Translations under genes and position numbers: made by a program
The notes under the pieces: generated by a model
Told to the model about the DNA's origin: nothing
What the model saw: the letters and a program-made list of their open reading frames with translations, nothing else
The model's database searches: none
NCBI GenBank assembly: GCA_050742415.1
Contig: JBOGIF010000041.1
Span: forward strand, 1 to 17,081
Direction: 5' to 3'
Length of the DNA stretch: 17,081 nt
From: JBOGIF01 sp050742415
GTDB taxonomy: Bacteria; Actinomycetota; Acidimicrobiia; Acidimicrobiales; AC-14
Shown: piece by piece, positions 1 through 5,882 of the stretch
How positions within the stretch are numbered: the stretch's first letter is position 1
Layout of the letters: the number at the start of each line of letters is the position of its first letter

Positions 1-268
1 GGGCGTCGGTGAGGACCAGGGTGCCCCCCGCCGCCCCGAAGGTCGTCTCGAGGACCATGGTCCGGTCGAGGTAACGACGGGTCACCTCGGCGGGGCCGGC
101 GGGGTGGATGGACCAGTGCCCGGCCCCTTCGTCGAGGAGGCGGCCGAAGACGGAGGGGCTGTCGAAACGGGGCAGGCACAACCAGTCCACCGAGCCGTCC
201 CGACCCACCAGCGCGGCAGTCTGGCAGTCGGAAAGGAAGCCGTAGTCGGCGATGGGGCGGTCGCTCAC
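1..268 (-). CDS. Glycoside hydrolase family 15 protein (trehalase/glucoamylase-like), N-terminal part, cut by window edge
   Basis: An open frame starts at GTG 268 and runs without a stop to the left edge, giving 89 codons. The product begins VSDRPIADYGFLSDCQTAAL and continues with a GRDGSVDWLCLPRFDSPSVF stretch, then GHWSIHPAG and VLETTF with GTLVLTDA. This is the typical N-terminal domain of bacterial GH15 proteins of the trehalase/glucoamylase type, which cleave alpha-linked glucose units; the catalytic (alpha/alpha)6 barrel would lie beyond the window. The substrate cannot be told from this part; trehalose is one known substrate of actinobacterial members. The start was chosen because the homologous region begins within a few residues of it. 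No strong ribosome binding site is visible. It follows truA in the same direction but after 146 bases, and its function is unrelated to translation, so it is probably a separate unit. Confidence 0.85.
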   Translation of the reverse strand, partial: MSDRPIADYGFLSDCQTAALVGRDGSVDWLCLPRFDSPSVFGRLLDEGAGHWSIHPAGPAEVTRRYLDRTMVLETTFGAAGGTLVLTDA

Positions 269-414
269 CGTCCCGCCAGCGAGGCCGCGATCCCTGTCAC
301 GGGGTGCAGTCTGTCGCCCCTTGGCTCTCGCCGGGGTGCGGGCCGGGAGGATTCAGCCTCTAGTGGCCAAGGAGATGGCCCGAGACGCATTCGTCAAGGC
401 CGTGACCCGCCCCC
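269..414. other. Intergenic region between truA and the GH15 gene
   Basis: This 146-base gap probably marks the end of the ribosomal cluster. It holds several weak inverted repeats: a 7-base pair CCTTGGC/GCCAAGG at 319-325 and 366-372 with a 40-base loop, GAGG/CCTC at 347-350 and 357-360, and GGGG/CCCC at 301-304 and 317-320. None is followed by a run of T on the minus strand, so no classic intrinsic terminator can be called. No convincing promoter for the hydrolase was found. Confidence 0.5.
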
Positions 415-1185
415 TCAGCCTTCGGCATAGAGCACCTCCCAGAGGCACAGGCCATGGGGTGGGGCGAGGTCGGCTGCCGCGGCGCGGGAGCGGGCCCCCA
501 GGATCGAGGCCATCTCGCCGGCTCGGCGCCGGCCCGTCCCGATGGCCACCATGGTCCCCACCAGGGCTCTCACCATCTGGTGGCAGAACGACCGGGCCTC
601 GATGTCGAAGCGCAGGATGCCGTCGCCCAGGTCGACCCATCGGGCGTCGACCACCCGCCGCACCAGGCTGGCATCGGGAACCTTGCGGGGGGCACGGCAG
701 AACGACGTGAAGTCGTGCTCACCGATGACCGGGTCACACGCCAGGCGCAGCGAACCGAGGGCGAGAGGGTGGCCCACATGCCAGGTGGTGGCCGCCAGGA
801 ACGGGTCGGGCACGGCCCGGTCGAGGACGGTGTACCGGTAGCGGCGGGCGACCGCCGAGCGCCGAGCGTCGAAGGACGGGTCGGCGACGGACAGCTCCCG
901 CACCACCACTGCCGGGCCCAGCACCCGGTTGAGCGACCGCGCCAACGCCTCGGTCTCGAAACGCTCCGGGTCGGCGTCGAAGCTCACCACCTGGCCCCAG
1001 GCATGCACCCCGGCGTCGGTACGGCCGGCGGCCGTCAGATGGACCGGGTGTCCGAGGACCCGGACGAGTGCCTCGGAGAGGGTACCGGCCACCGTCGCCA
1101 CTCCCGGCTGGCCCGACTGGAGGGCGAAGCCCCGGAACCTCGAGCCGTCGTAGGCGACGGTCATCCGCACCCGGACGACCGCCAT
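415..1185 (-). CDS. truA: tRNA pseudouridine(38-40) synthase TruA
   Basis: TruA isomerises uridines 38, 39 and 40 in the anticodon arm of many tRNAs to pseudouridine, acting in the cytoplasm as a homodimer. The 256-residue product is of usual family length. It shows the N-terminal YDGSRFRGF segment, the catalytic motif GRTDAGVHA with the nucleophile Asp57, a central RRYRYTV segment with the conserved Tyr, and a C-terminal FCHQMVRALVGTM helix, all diagnostic. The ATG at 1185 has a good ribosome binding site (AGGGG eight bases upstream). It lies 23 bases downstream of rplQ in the same direction, the common rplQ-truA arrangement of Gram-positive bacteria, so it is probably cotranscribed as the last gene of the cluster. 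Confidence 0.96.
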   Translation of the reverse strand: MAVVRVRMTVAYDGSRFRGFALQSGQPGVATVAGTLSEALVRVLGHPVHLTAAGRTDAGVHAWGQVVSFDADPERFETEALARSLNRVLGPAVVVRELSVADPSFDARRSAVARRYRYTVLDRAVPDPFLAATTWHVGHPLALGSLRLACDPVIGEHDFTSFCRAPRKVPDASLVRRVVDARWVDLGDGILRFDIEARSFCHQMVRALVGTMVAIGTGRRRAGEMASILGARSRAAAADLAPPHGLCLWEVLYAEG

Positions 1186-1208
1186 CGGTGAAACCCCTAC
1201 GGCTGCGG

Positions 1209-1562
1209 CTATACGAGCTCGATGCGGGCCATCGGCGCGTTGTCGCCGTGGCGGGTGCCGAGCTTGAGGATGCGGGTGTAGCCGCCGGGACGGTCCTCGT
1301 AACGAGGCCCGATCTCGTCGAACAGCTTGTGGGCCATGTCCTTGTCGCCGATGAACGCCACAACCTGGCGATGGCGGTGGACGCCACCCTTGCGAGCCTT
1401 GGTGATCATCTTCTCGGCCACCGGCCGGAGCGCCTTGGCCTTGGCCTCGGTGGTGACCAATCCTTCGGCGGCGATGAGCGACGCCACCAGGTTGCCCATC
1501 ATCGCCTTCTGGTGGGAGGCGCTGCCACCGAAGCGGCGGCCCTTGGTCGGGGTGCCCGGCAT
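1209..1562 (-). CDS. rplQ: 50S ribosomal protein L17
   Basis: L17 is a large-subunit protein that binds 23S rRNA near the outer edge of the polypeptide exit region. The 117-residue product has the family pattern: a basic start with RRFGGSASHQKAMMGNLVASL, then the segment around LVTTEAKAKALRPVAEKMIT, and the C-terminal GGYTRILKLGTRHGDNAPMA. This is the short bacterial form, without the long acidic tail of some actinobacterial L17 proteins. The ATG at 1562 follows the rpoA TAG by 4 bases, with the stop itself lying in a TAGGA sequence, so translation is likely coupled to rpoA. Confidence 0.97.
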   Translation of the reverse strand: MPGTPTKGRRFGGSASHQKAMMGNLVASLIAAEGLVTTEAKAKALRPVAEKMITKARKGGVHRHRQVVAFIGDKDMAHKLFDEIGPRYEDRPGGYTRILKLGTRHGDNAPMARIELV

Positions 1563-1566
1563 GGTC

Positions 1567-2508
1567 CTAAGCGCCCTTGGACCGCAGCGACAGGCCCCGC
1601 TCGTCGAGCTTGACCAGCACCTCGTCGAGGGACTTCTGGCCGAAGTTGGTGATGGCCAGCAGGTCGTCCTCGGTCTTCTGGACGAGCTCGCCCACGGTGT
1701 TGACCTGCGCCCGCTTCAGGCAGTTGCGGGGACGCTCCGACAGATCGAGCTCCTCGATCGCGAGGTCGAGGTCGGGGGAACCGCTCCCGATGGCGCCGAC
1801 GTCGCCGAGGGCGAGGCCTTGGGGCTCCTCGCTCATGGCCGCCACCAAACCCACCAGCGAGCCCAGCGTCGCCCCCGCCGAGGCCAGGGCCTCGCGCGGC
1901 GAGATGGAGCCGTCGGTCTCGATGTCGAGGGTGAGGCGGTCGTAGTTGGTGGCCTGCTCCACCCGGGTGGGCTCGACCGCGAACGCCACCCTGCGGACCG
2001 GCGAGAAGATGGAGTCGAGCGGGATCACCCCGATGACCGACGACTTCTTGTTTCGGTCGGCCGACACGTAGCCCCGGCCGCGCTCCACCGTCACGTCGAC
2101 GGCCAGGCGGGCCCGGTCCGACAGGCTGGCGATGTGCAGCTGCGGGTTGAGGATCTCGACGTCGGCGTGGGGCTGGAGGTCGCCGGCAGTGGCCTCACCC
2201 GGGCCGCGGGCGTCGAGGCGCAGGGTGACCGGGTCGTCGGTCTCCACCCGAAGGACCAGGTCCTTCAGGTTGAGCATGACGTCGGTGACGTCCTCTTTGA
2301 TCCCGGCGATGGTGGCGAACTCGTGGAGCGAGTCGTCGAAGCGGACCTGGGTTACGGCCGCTCCCGGTATCGAGGAGAGAAGCGTGCGCCGCAGCGAGTT
2401 GCCGAGCGTGTAGCCGAACCCGGGCTCGAGAGGCGAGACGGTGAAGCGCTGGCGGTTGCCCTCGGCCTCGCCGAGTGCTTCGACCGCGGGACGTTGGATG
2501 ATGAGCAT
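1567..2508 (-). CDS. rpoA: DNA-directed RNA polymerase subunit alpha
   Basis: RpoA dimerises to nucleate RNA polymerase assembly and contacts upstream promoter DNA and activators with its C-terminal domain. The 313-residue product has the N-terminal assembly domain, with the signature FTVSPLEPGFGYTLGNSLRR at residues 22-41, and a flexible linker at about 226-250. The C-terminal domain follows at about 250-305. In it, ERPRNCLK provides Arg259, Asn262 and Lys265, matching the DNA-contacting residues of the E. coli domain (Arg265 and neighbours). GQKSLDEV is also conserved. The ATG at 2508 has AGGAG about 10 bases upstream, overlapping the rpsD stop. Its place between rpsD and rplQ is the standard alpha-operon position. 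Confidence 0.98.
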   Translation of the reverse strand: MLIIQRPAVEALGEAEGNRQRFTVSPLEPGFGYTLGNSLRRTLLSSIPGAAVTQVRFDDSLHEFATIAGIKEDVTDVMLNLKDLVLRVETDDPVTLRLDARGPGEATAGDLQPHADVEILNPQLHIASLSDRARLAVDVTVERGRGYVSADRNKKSSVIGVIPLDSIFSPVRRVAFAVEPTRVEQATNYDRLTLDIETDGSISPREALASAGATLGSLVGLVAAMSEEPQGLALGDVGAIGSGSPDLDLAIEELDLSERPRNCLKRAQVNTVGELVQKTEDDLLAITNFGQKSLDEVLVKLDERGLSLRSKGA

Positions 2509-2521
2509 TGGCTTTCGACTC

Positions 2522-3145
2522 CTACTTGGAATACAGCTCGACGATGAGCGACTCCCGCACCGGGACGTCGATGTGCTCGCGCAGGGGCAGGTCGCGCACT
2601 GTCACCGACCACCCCTCCGAACCCGGCTCCAACCAGGGCGGCTTGGCCCGGTCGATGGTGTCGAGGTTGTGGCGGAGGACGATCATCGTGCGCGACTTCT
2701 CACGGACCTCGACGACATCGCCCTTGCGGACCTGGTAGCTGGGGATCGTCACCCGCCGGCCGTTGACCAGCACGTGCCCGTGGCGCACGAACTGCCGCGA
2801 CTGCGCCCTGCTCGCTCCCCACCCGGCCCGGAACGCCACGTTGTCCAACCGCTGCTCGAGCATCCGGAGCAGGTTCTCGCCGGTTATGCCGCCCTGGCGG
2901 TTGGCCTCGGTGTACATGTTCCGGAACTGCTTCTCGAGGACGCCGTAGATGCGACGTGCCTTCTGCTTCTCCCGCAGCTGCAAGAGGTACTCCGACTCGC
3001 GGATCCGGCCCCGGCCGTGGTCGCCAGGCGGGTAGGGCCGGCGCTCGATCGGGCACTTCATCGTGTCGCACTTCGGTCCCTTGAGGAACAGCTTCATCTT
3101 CTCCCGCCGACACAGGCGGCAGACCGGCCCCGTGTAGCGCGCCAT
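2522..3145 (-). CDS. rpsD: 30S ribosomal protein S4, zinc-binding form
   Basis: S4 is a primary 16S rRNA binding protein that starts assembly of the small-subunit body and lines the mRNA entry channel. The product is 207 residues, the usual size. Cys9, Cys12, Cys26 and Cys31 form the zinc site of the C+ form of S4. The S4 RNA-binding domain follows from about residue 95, including RLDNVAFRAGWG and QFVRHGHVLVNGRRVTIPSY. The start ATG overlaps the rpsK stop by one base (TAATG), pointing to translational coupling. In E. coli S4 represses the alpha operon by binding its mRNA; no matching pseudoknot could be judged here by eye. Confidence 0.98.
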   Translation of the reverse strand: MARYTGPVCRLCRREKMKLFLKGPKCDTMKCPIERRPYPPGDHGRGRIRESEYLLQLREKQKARRIYGVLEKQFRNMYTEANRQGGITGENLLRMLEQRLDNVAFRAGWGASRAQSRQFVRHGHVLVNGRRVTIPSYQVRKGDVVEVREKSRTMIVLRHNLDTIDRAKPPWLEPGSEGWSVTVRDLPLREHIDVPVRESLIVELYSK

Positions 3146-3543
3146 TACACCCGCCTCCGCTTGGGAGGGCGGCATCCGTTGTGGGGAACGGGGGTGAGGT
3201 CCTTGATGCCCGACACCTCGATGCCCGTGTTCTGCAGCGAGCGGATGGCGGTCTCCCGGCCGGAGCCGGGGCCCTTGACGAGCACGTCGACCTTGCGAAC
3301 GCCGTGCTCCATCGCCCGCCGGGCACACGTCTCGGCCGCCAACTGGGCGGCGAAGGGCGTCGACTTGCGCGAGCCCTTGAAGCCGACGTTGCCGGCCGAG
3401 GCCCACGCCAGGACGTTGCCCTCCATGTCGGATATCGAGATGATCGTGTTGTTGAAGGAGCTCTTGATGTGGGCCACCCCGTAGGTGACGTTCTTGCGTT
3501 CCTTCTTGCGGGGCCTGCGGCCACCGGGCTTGGGCTTGGGCAC
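3145..3543 (-). CDS. rpsK: 30S ribosomal protein S11
   Basis: S11 sits on the small-subunit platform and helps shape the mRNA exit region. The 132-residue product begins with a basic tail (PKPKPGGRRPRKKERKN) and carries the family segments VAHIKSSFNNTIISISD, KGSRKSTPFAAQLAAE and VDVLVKGPGSGRETAIRSL, ending in the basic PPKRRRV. The start is a GTG at 3543. A purine-rich AGAGGA lies about 13 bases upstream, further than usual. The 36 bases between rpsM and this gene keep the same reading frame and can be read as an 11-codon micro-ORF whose TAA touches the GTG, so initiation may depend on ribosomes arriving from upstream. Confidence 0.97.
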   Translation of the reverse strand: MPKPKPGGRRPRKKERKNVTYGVAHIKSSFNNTIISISDMEGNVLAWASAGNVGFKGSRKSTPFAAQLAAETCARRAMEHGVRKVDVLVKGPGSGRETAIRSLQNTGIEVSGIKDLTPVPHNGCRPPKRRRV

Positions 3544-3579
3544 TTAGCGCTCGAGTCCTCTCATCTTGTTGCGGATCAT
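3544..3579 (-). other. Possible 11-codon micro-ORF between rpsM and rpsK
   Basis: Directly after the rpsM TAG comes an ATG at 3579, then MIRNKMRGLER and a TAA ending at 3544 that abuts the rpsK GTG. It fills the gap exactly, with no spare base on either side and in the frame of both genes. It may be chance in a 36-base spacer. If translated, it would carry ribosomes from rpsM to rpsK. No homology is claimed. Confidence 0.2.
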
Positions 3580-3957
3580 CTACTTGCGGATCTTCTTCTT
3601 GCCCGCCACGGTCTTCTTCGGACCCTTGCGGGTACGGGCGTTGGTGTGGGTGCGCTGGCCCCGGACCGGCAGGCTCCTGCGGTGGCGGATGCCCGCGTAG
3701 CACCCGATCTCCATCTTGCGCTTGATATCCTGCGCCACGTCGCGGCGGAGGTCACCTTCGACCTTGAGGTTCTGGTCGATGTGGGTCCGAAGACGGGCGA
3801 CCTCCTCGTCGGTGAGGTCGCGAACCCGCGTCGAAGGGTCCATCCCCGTGGCCTGGCAGACCTGGTTGGCCGTGCTGCGCCCGATGCCGAGGATGTAGGT
3901 CAGGGAGATCTCGAGCCGCTTCTCCCGGGGAATGTCGATCCCTGCTATGCGCGCCAT
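3580..3957 (-). CDS. rpsM: 30S ribosomal protein S13
   Basis: S13 lies in the head of the small subunit, contacts the P-site tRNA with its C-terminal tail and bridges to the large subunit. The 125-residue product starts MARIAGIDIPREKRLEISLT and contains the helix-two-turn-helix segment LTYILGIGRSTANQVCQATG. The conserved GCYAGIRHRRSLPVRGQRT loop follows, and the protein ends in a lysine/arginine-rich tail (KGPKKTVAGKKKIRK) that reaches toward tRNA. The ATG at 3957 follows the rpmJ stop by three bases, so these two genes are probably coupled. Confidence 0.98.
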   Translation of the reverse strand: MARIAGIDIPREKRLEISLTYILGIGRSTANQVCQATGMDPSTRVRDLTDEEVARLRTHIDQNLKVEGDLRRDVAQDIKRKMEIGCYAGIRHRRSLPVRGQRTHTNARTRKGPKKTVAGKKKIRK

Positions 3958-3960
3958 TCG

Positions 3961-4074
3961 CTAGCCCTGCCGCTGCTTGTGGCGGGGGTTGGGGCAGATC
4001 ACCATGACCGTGCCCTGGCGACGGATCACCTTGCACTTCTCACAGATCGGCTTGACGCTGGGCTTGACCTTCAT
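3961..4074 (-). CDS. rpmJ: 50S ribosomal protein L36, zinc-binding form
   Basis: This short gene encodes the 37-residue L36, the smallest large-subunit protein, which binds 23S rRNA near the base of the L7/L12 stalk. The product starts MKVKPSVKPICEKCKVIRR and continues with MVICPNPRHKQRQG. Cys11, Cys14, Cys27 and His32 make the zinc ribbon of the C+ form. The ATG at 4074 has a ribosome binding site, AAGGTGGAG, about six bases upstream. It follows infA by 20 bases and precedes rpsM by 3, the normal order infA-rpmJ-rpsM. Confidence 0.97.
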   Translation of the reverse strand: MKVKPSVKPICEKCKVIRRQGTVMVICPNPRHKQRQG

Positions 4075-4094
4075 GACTGCTCCACCTTCGTGCG

Positions 4095-4319
4095 CTACTT
4101 GTACCGGTACGTGATGCGCCCACGGCTGATGTCGTAGGGCGTTAGCTCGACCTGCACCCTGTCTCCCGGAAGGATGCGGATGTAGTGCATCCGCATCTTG
4201 CCCGAGATGTGGGCCAGCACCTTGTGACCGTTCTCCAGCTCGACGCGGAACATGGCGTTCGGCAGCGGTTCGACGACCTTGCCCTCCATGACGATCGCGT
4301 CTTCTTTAGGCTTGGGCAG
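4095..4319 (-). CDS. infA: Translation initiation factor IF-1, with probable CTG start
   Basis: IF-1 binds the A site of the 30S subunit and supports IF-2 and IF-3 during initiation. The OB-fold body is plain: EDAIVMEGKVVEPLPNAMFR, then ENGHKVLAHISGKMRMHYIR, then ISRGRITYRYK. The start is uncertain. The only in-frame ATG near the body (4343) would give an 82-residue protein with eight extra residues and only a distant AAGG upstream. A CTG at 4319 gives 74 residues, begins (M)PKPKEDA in line with the usual MAKKEDA-type start, and has GGGAGG five bases upstream. I therefore prefer the CTG. An in-frame GTG at 4388 gives a 97-residue version that is less likely. It lies between map and rpmJ, as in many Gram-positive bacteria. 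Confidence 0.85.
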   Translation of the reverse strand: MPKPKEDAIVMEGKVVEPLPNAMFRVELENGHKVLAHISGKMRMHYIRILPGDRVQVELTPYDISRGRITYRYK

Positions 4320-4324
4320 CTGGA

Positions 4325-4330
4325 CCTCCC
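4325..4330 (-). promoter_or_regulatory. Ribosome binding site of infA supporting the CTG start
   Basis: The minus strand reads GGGAGG here, followed by five bases (TCCAG) and then CTG at 4319. This is among the closest matches to the anti-Shine-Dalgarno sequence in the window. It lies inside the reading frame if the ATG at 4343 were used, where it would have no purpose. This is why the CTG is preferred as the infA start. Confidence 0.6.
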
Positions 4331-4394
4331 GTAGAACCGACATGAACCCGGGCGCGCCTTCGAAGCTTGAAAGGGCTGCACGGGGCAAACGAGC

Positions 4395-4400
4395 ATCCTA
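4395..4400 (-). promoter_or_regulatory. Candidate -10 element upstream of infA
   Basis: The minus strand reads TAGGAT just after the map stop codon, about 75 bases before the proposed infA start. This resembles -10 elements common in actinobacteria. No good -35 match lies 16-18 bases upstream, within the end of map. The gap of about 83 bases before infA leaves room for an internal promoter driving infA and the alpha genes, but the evidence is weak. Confidence 0.25.
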
Positions 4401-4402
4401 TC

Positions 4403-5158
4403 TCAGTCGGAGACGGTGAGCACTTCGGGACCGGCATCGGTGACGGCGATGGTGTGCTCGAAGTGGGCCGAGAGCCCTCCGTCGGCGGTCAGGACCGTCC
4501 AACCGTCGTCGTGGAGCTCGGTCTTCGGGCTGCCGGCGTTGACCATGGGCTCCACCGCGAAGACGTGCCCGACCCTTATCTTGATGTTGTTGGCCCGCCC
4601 GGTGGGCCGGTAGTTGGGGATCTGGGGCTCCTCGTGCATCTCGGTGCCGATGCCGTGCCCGACGTACTCACGCACCACCGAGTAGCCGGCGCCCTCGGCC
4701 ACGTCCTGGACTGCCCCGCCGATGTCGAAGAGGCGGTTGCCGGCCTTCACCTGGGAGATGCCGGCCCAAAGGCTCTTCTCGGTGGCTCGGATCAGGCGCT
4801 CGACCTCGGGAGGGACGGCGCCGATGGGGATGGTCCGGGCGGCGTCGCCGTGGTAACCGTCGATGATGGCGCCGCAGTCGATGGAGAGAATGTCGCCCTC
4901 CTCCAGCCGGTACGGGCCCGGGATCCCGTGGACGATGATGTTGTTGGGCGACGTGCACATGACCGCCGGAAACCCGTGGTAGTTCAAGAAGTTCGACTTG
5001 GCGCTCCGGCGGGCCAGGACCTCGCGGGCGACCAGGTCGAGGTCCCCCGTCGTGACCCCGGGCTGGGCCGCGGCGGTGCAGGCGTCGAGCATCTCGGCCA
5101 CCACCCGTCCAGCCCTGCGCATCTTGGCGATCTCGCTCTTGGACCTCAGCACCGGCAC
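4403..5158 (-). CDS. map: Methionine aminopeptidase, type I
   Basis: This metalloenzyme removes the initiator methionine from new proteins as they leave the ribosome. With the GTG at 5158 the product has 251 residues, the usual type I size without an N-terminal extension. The pita-bread fold ligands are all present: Asp94 (LSIDCG), Asp105 (GYHGDAA), His168 (GHGIG), Glu203 (AVEPMV) and Glu234 (FEHTIAV). The substrate-side His77 (IIVHGIP) is also there. The start was placed where family proteins begin (VPVLRSKSEIAKMRRAG); a TGAGGCGAG lies upstream at a rather long distance. An alternative GTG at 5200 would overlap adk by 26 bases and lacks a ribosome binding site, and a GTG at 5152 is also possible. 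It follows adk by 16 bases. Confidence 0.96.
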   Translation of the reverse strand: MPVLRSKSEIAKMRRAGRVVAEMLDACTAAAQPGVTTGDLDLVAREVLARRSAKSNFLNYHGFPAVMCTSPNNIIVHGIPGPYRLEEGDILSIDCGAIIDGYHGDAARTIPIGAVPPEVERLIRATEKSLWAGISQVKAGNRLFDIGGAVQDVAEGAGYSVVREYVGHGIGTEMHEEPQIPNYRPTGRANNIKIRVGHVFAVEPMVNAGSPKTELHDDGWTVLTADGGLSAHFEHTIAVTDAGPEVLTVSD

Positions 5159-5174
5159 GCCCGACGGTCTCGCC

Positions 5175-5882
5175 TCAGGCCCGGGGCCCGGCTGGTGCAC
5201 GGCCCGGCCGAGGGTGGTCGCTCGAACCGAGCCGCTGCTCGACGGCCTCGAGGAGCCGCGCCGTGACCATATAGAGAGGGCCGGTGCCGTCCACCGCTAC
5301 CAATCGGTCGCTATCGCCGTACCAGGCCACCAGAGGTGCGGTCCGCTCCTCGTAGAGCGCCAGGCGGCGGGCGATCGCCGCCTCGGTATCGTCGACTCGC
5401 TCGATGACGTTGCCCCCGCACACGTCGCAGCGCCAACGCTCGGCCGGGGGCCAGTCGGCGCTGTAGTTGGTCCCGCACGCCTCGCACACGCGCCGGGCCG
5501 CCAGCCGGGCCAGCACCACCTCGGTGGGGACGACCAGATTGAGGGTGAGGTCGACGCGCTTGGGGCTGAGGATCCGGTCGAGGGACTCGGCCTGGGCCAG
5601 CGTCCGGGGGAACCCGTCCAGGAGGAAGCCGCGCGTCTCGGCGTCCTCGGCCGCCAATCGCTCACGGACCATGGCCACCACCACGTCGTCGGGGACGAGG
5701 TCCCCGGCTTCCATGTACCGCTGCACGGCCCTTCCCGGCTCACCGGTCGTGCCCGCCGTCGCCCGGAACATCTCGCCCGTGGAGATCTTCGGCACGTCGA
5801 AATGCCGCGCCAGCCGCTCCGCCTGAGTGCCCTTGCCGGCGCCCTGCTTGCCCAGGATCACCAGCCGTGTGCCGGGCGCCAT
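5175..5882 (-). CDS. adk: Adenylate kinase
   Basis: Adenylate kinase interconverts ATP plus AMP and two ADP in the cytoplasm, balancing nucleotide energy charge. The 235-residue product has the P-loop GKQGAGKGTQ (residues 11-20), the AMP-binding STGEMFRA segment (34-41), the DGFPRT motif (89-94) and IARRL in the helix after the lid. The lid carries Cys133, Cys136, Cys152 and Cys155, the four-cysteine structural zinc site typical of Gram-positive-type long-form kinases. Two small departures are KQ in place of the usual PP in the P-loop and STGE for STGD. The C-terminus has about 20 extra residues rich in Pro and Arg. The ATG directly follows the secY TAG with no spacer, which implies tight coupling. 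Confidence 0.97.
   Translation of the reverse strand: MAPGTRLVILGKQGAGKGTQAERLARHFDVPKISTGEMFRATAGTTGEPGRAVQRYMEAGDLVPDDVVVAMVRERLAAEDAETRGFLLDGFPRTLAQAESLDRILSPKRVDLTLNLVVPTEVVLARLAARRVCEACGTNYSADWPPAERWRCDVCGGNVIERVDDTEAAIARRLALYEERTAPLVAWYGDSDRLVAVDGTGPLYMVTARLLEAVEQRLGSSDHPRPGRAPAGPRA

Noticed and set aside
301..372. Inverted repeats after truA as an intrinsic terminator
   Set aside because: The stems are short or have a 40-base loop, and no T-run follows in the transcript direction.
380..400. TTGACG on the minus strand after truA as a -35 box for the GH15 gene
   Set aside because: The hexamer at 16-18 bases downstream (around CTCCTT) is not a plausible -10 element.
1327..2547. A 406-codon plus-strand open frame opposite rplQ and rpoA
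   Set aside because: Antisense shadow of two certain genes, with low-complexity composition and no recognisable motif.
5159..5200. map starting at GTG 5200 with a 14-residue N-terminal extension
   Set aside because: This start lacks a ribosome binding site and overlaps adk by 26 bases; family proteins begin near the GTG at 5158.
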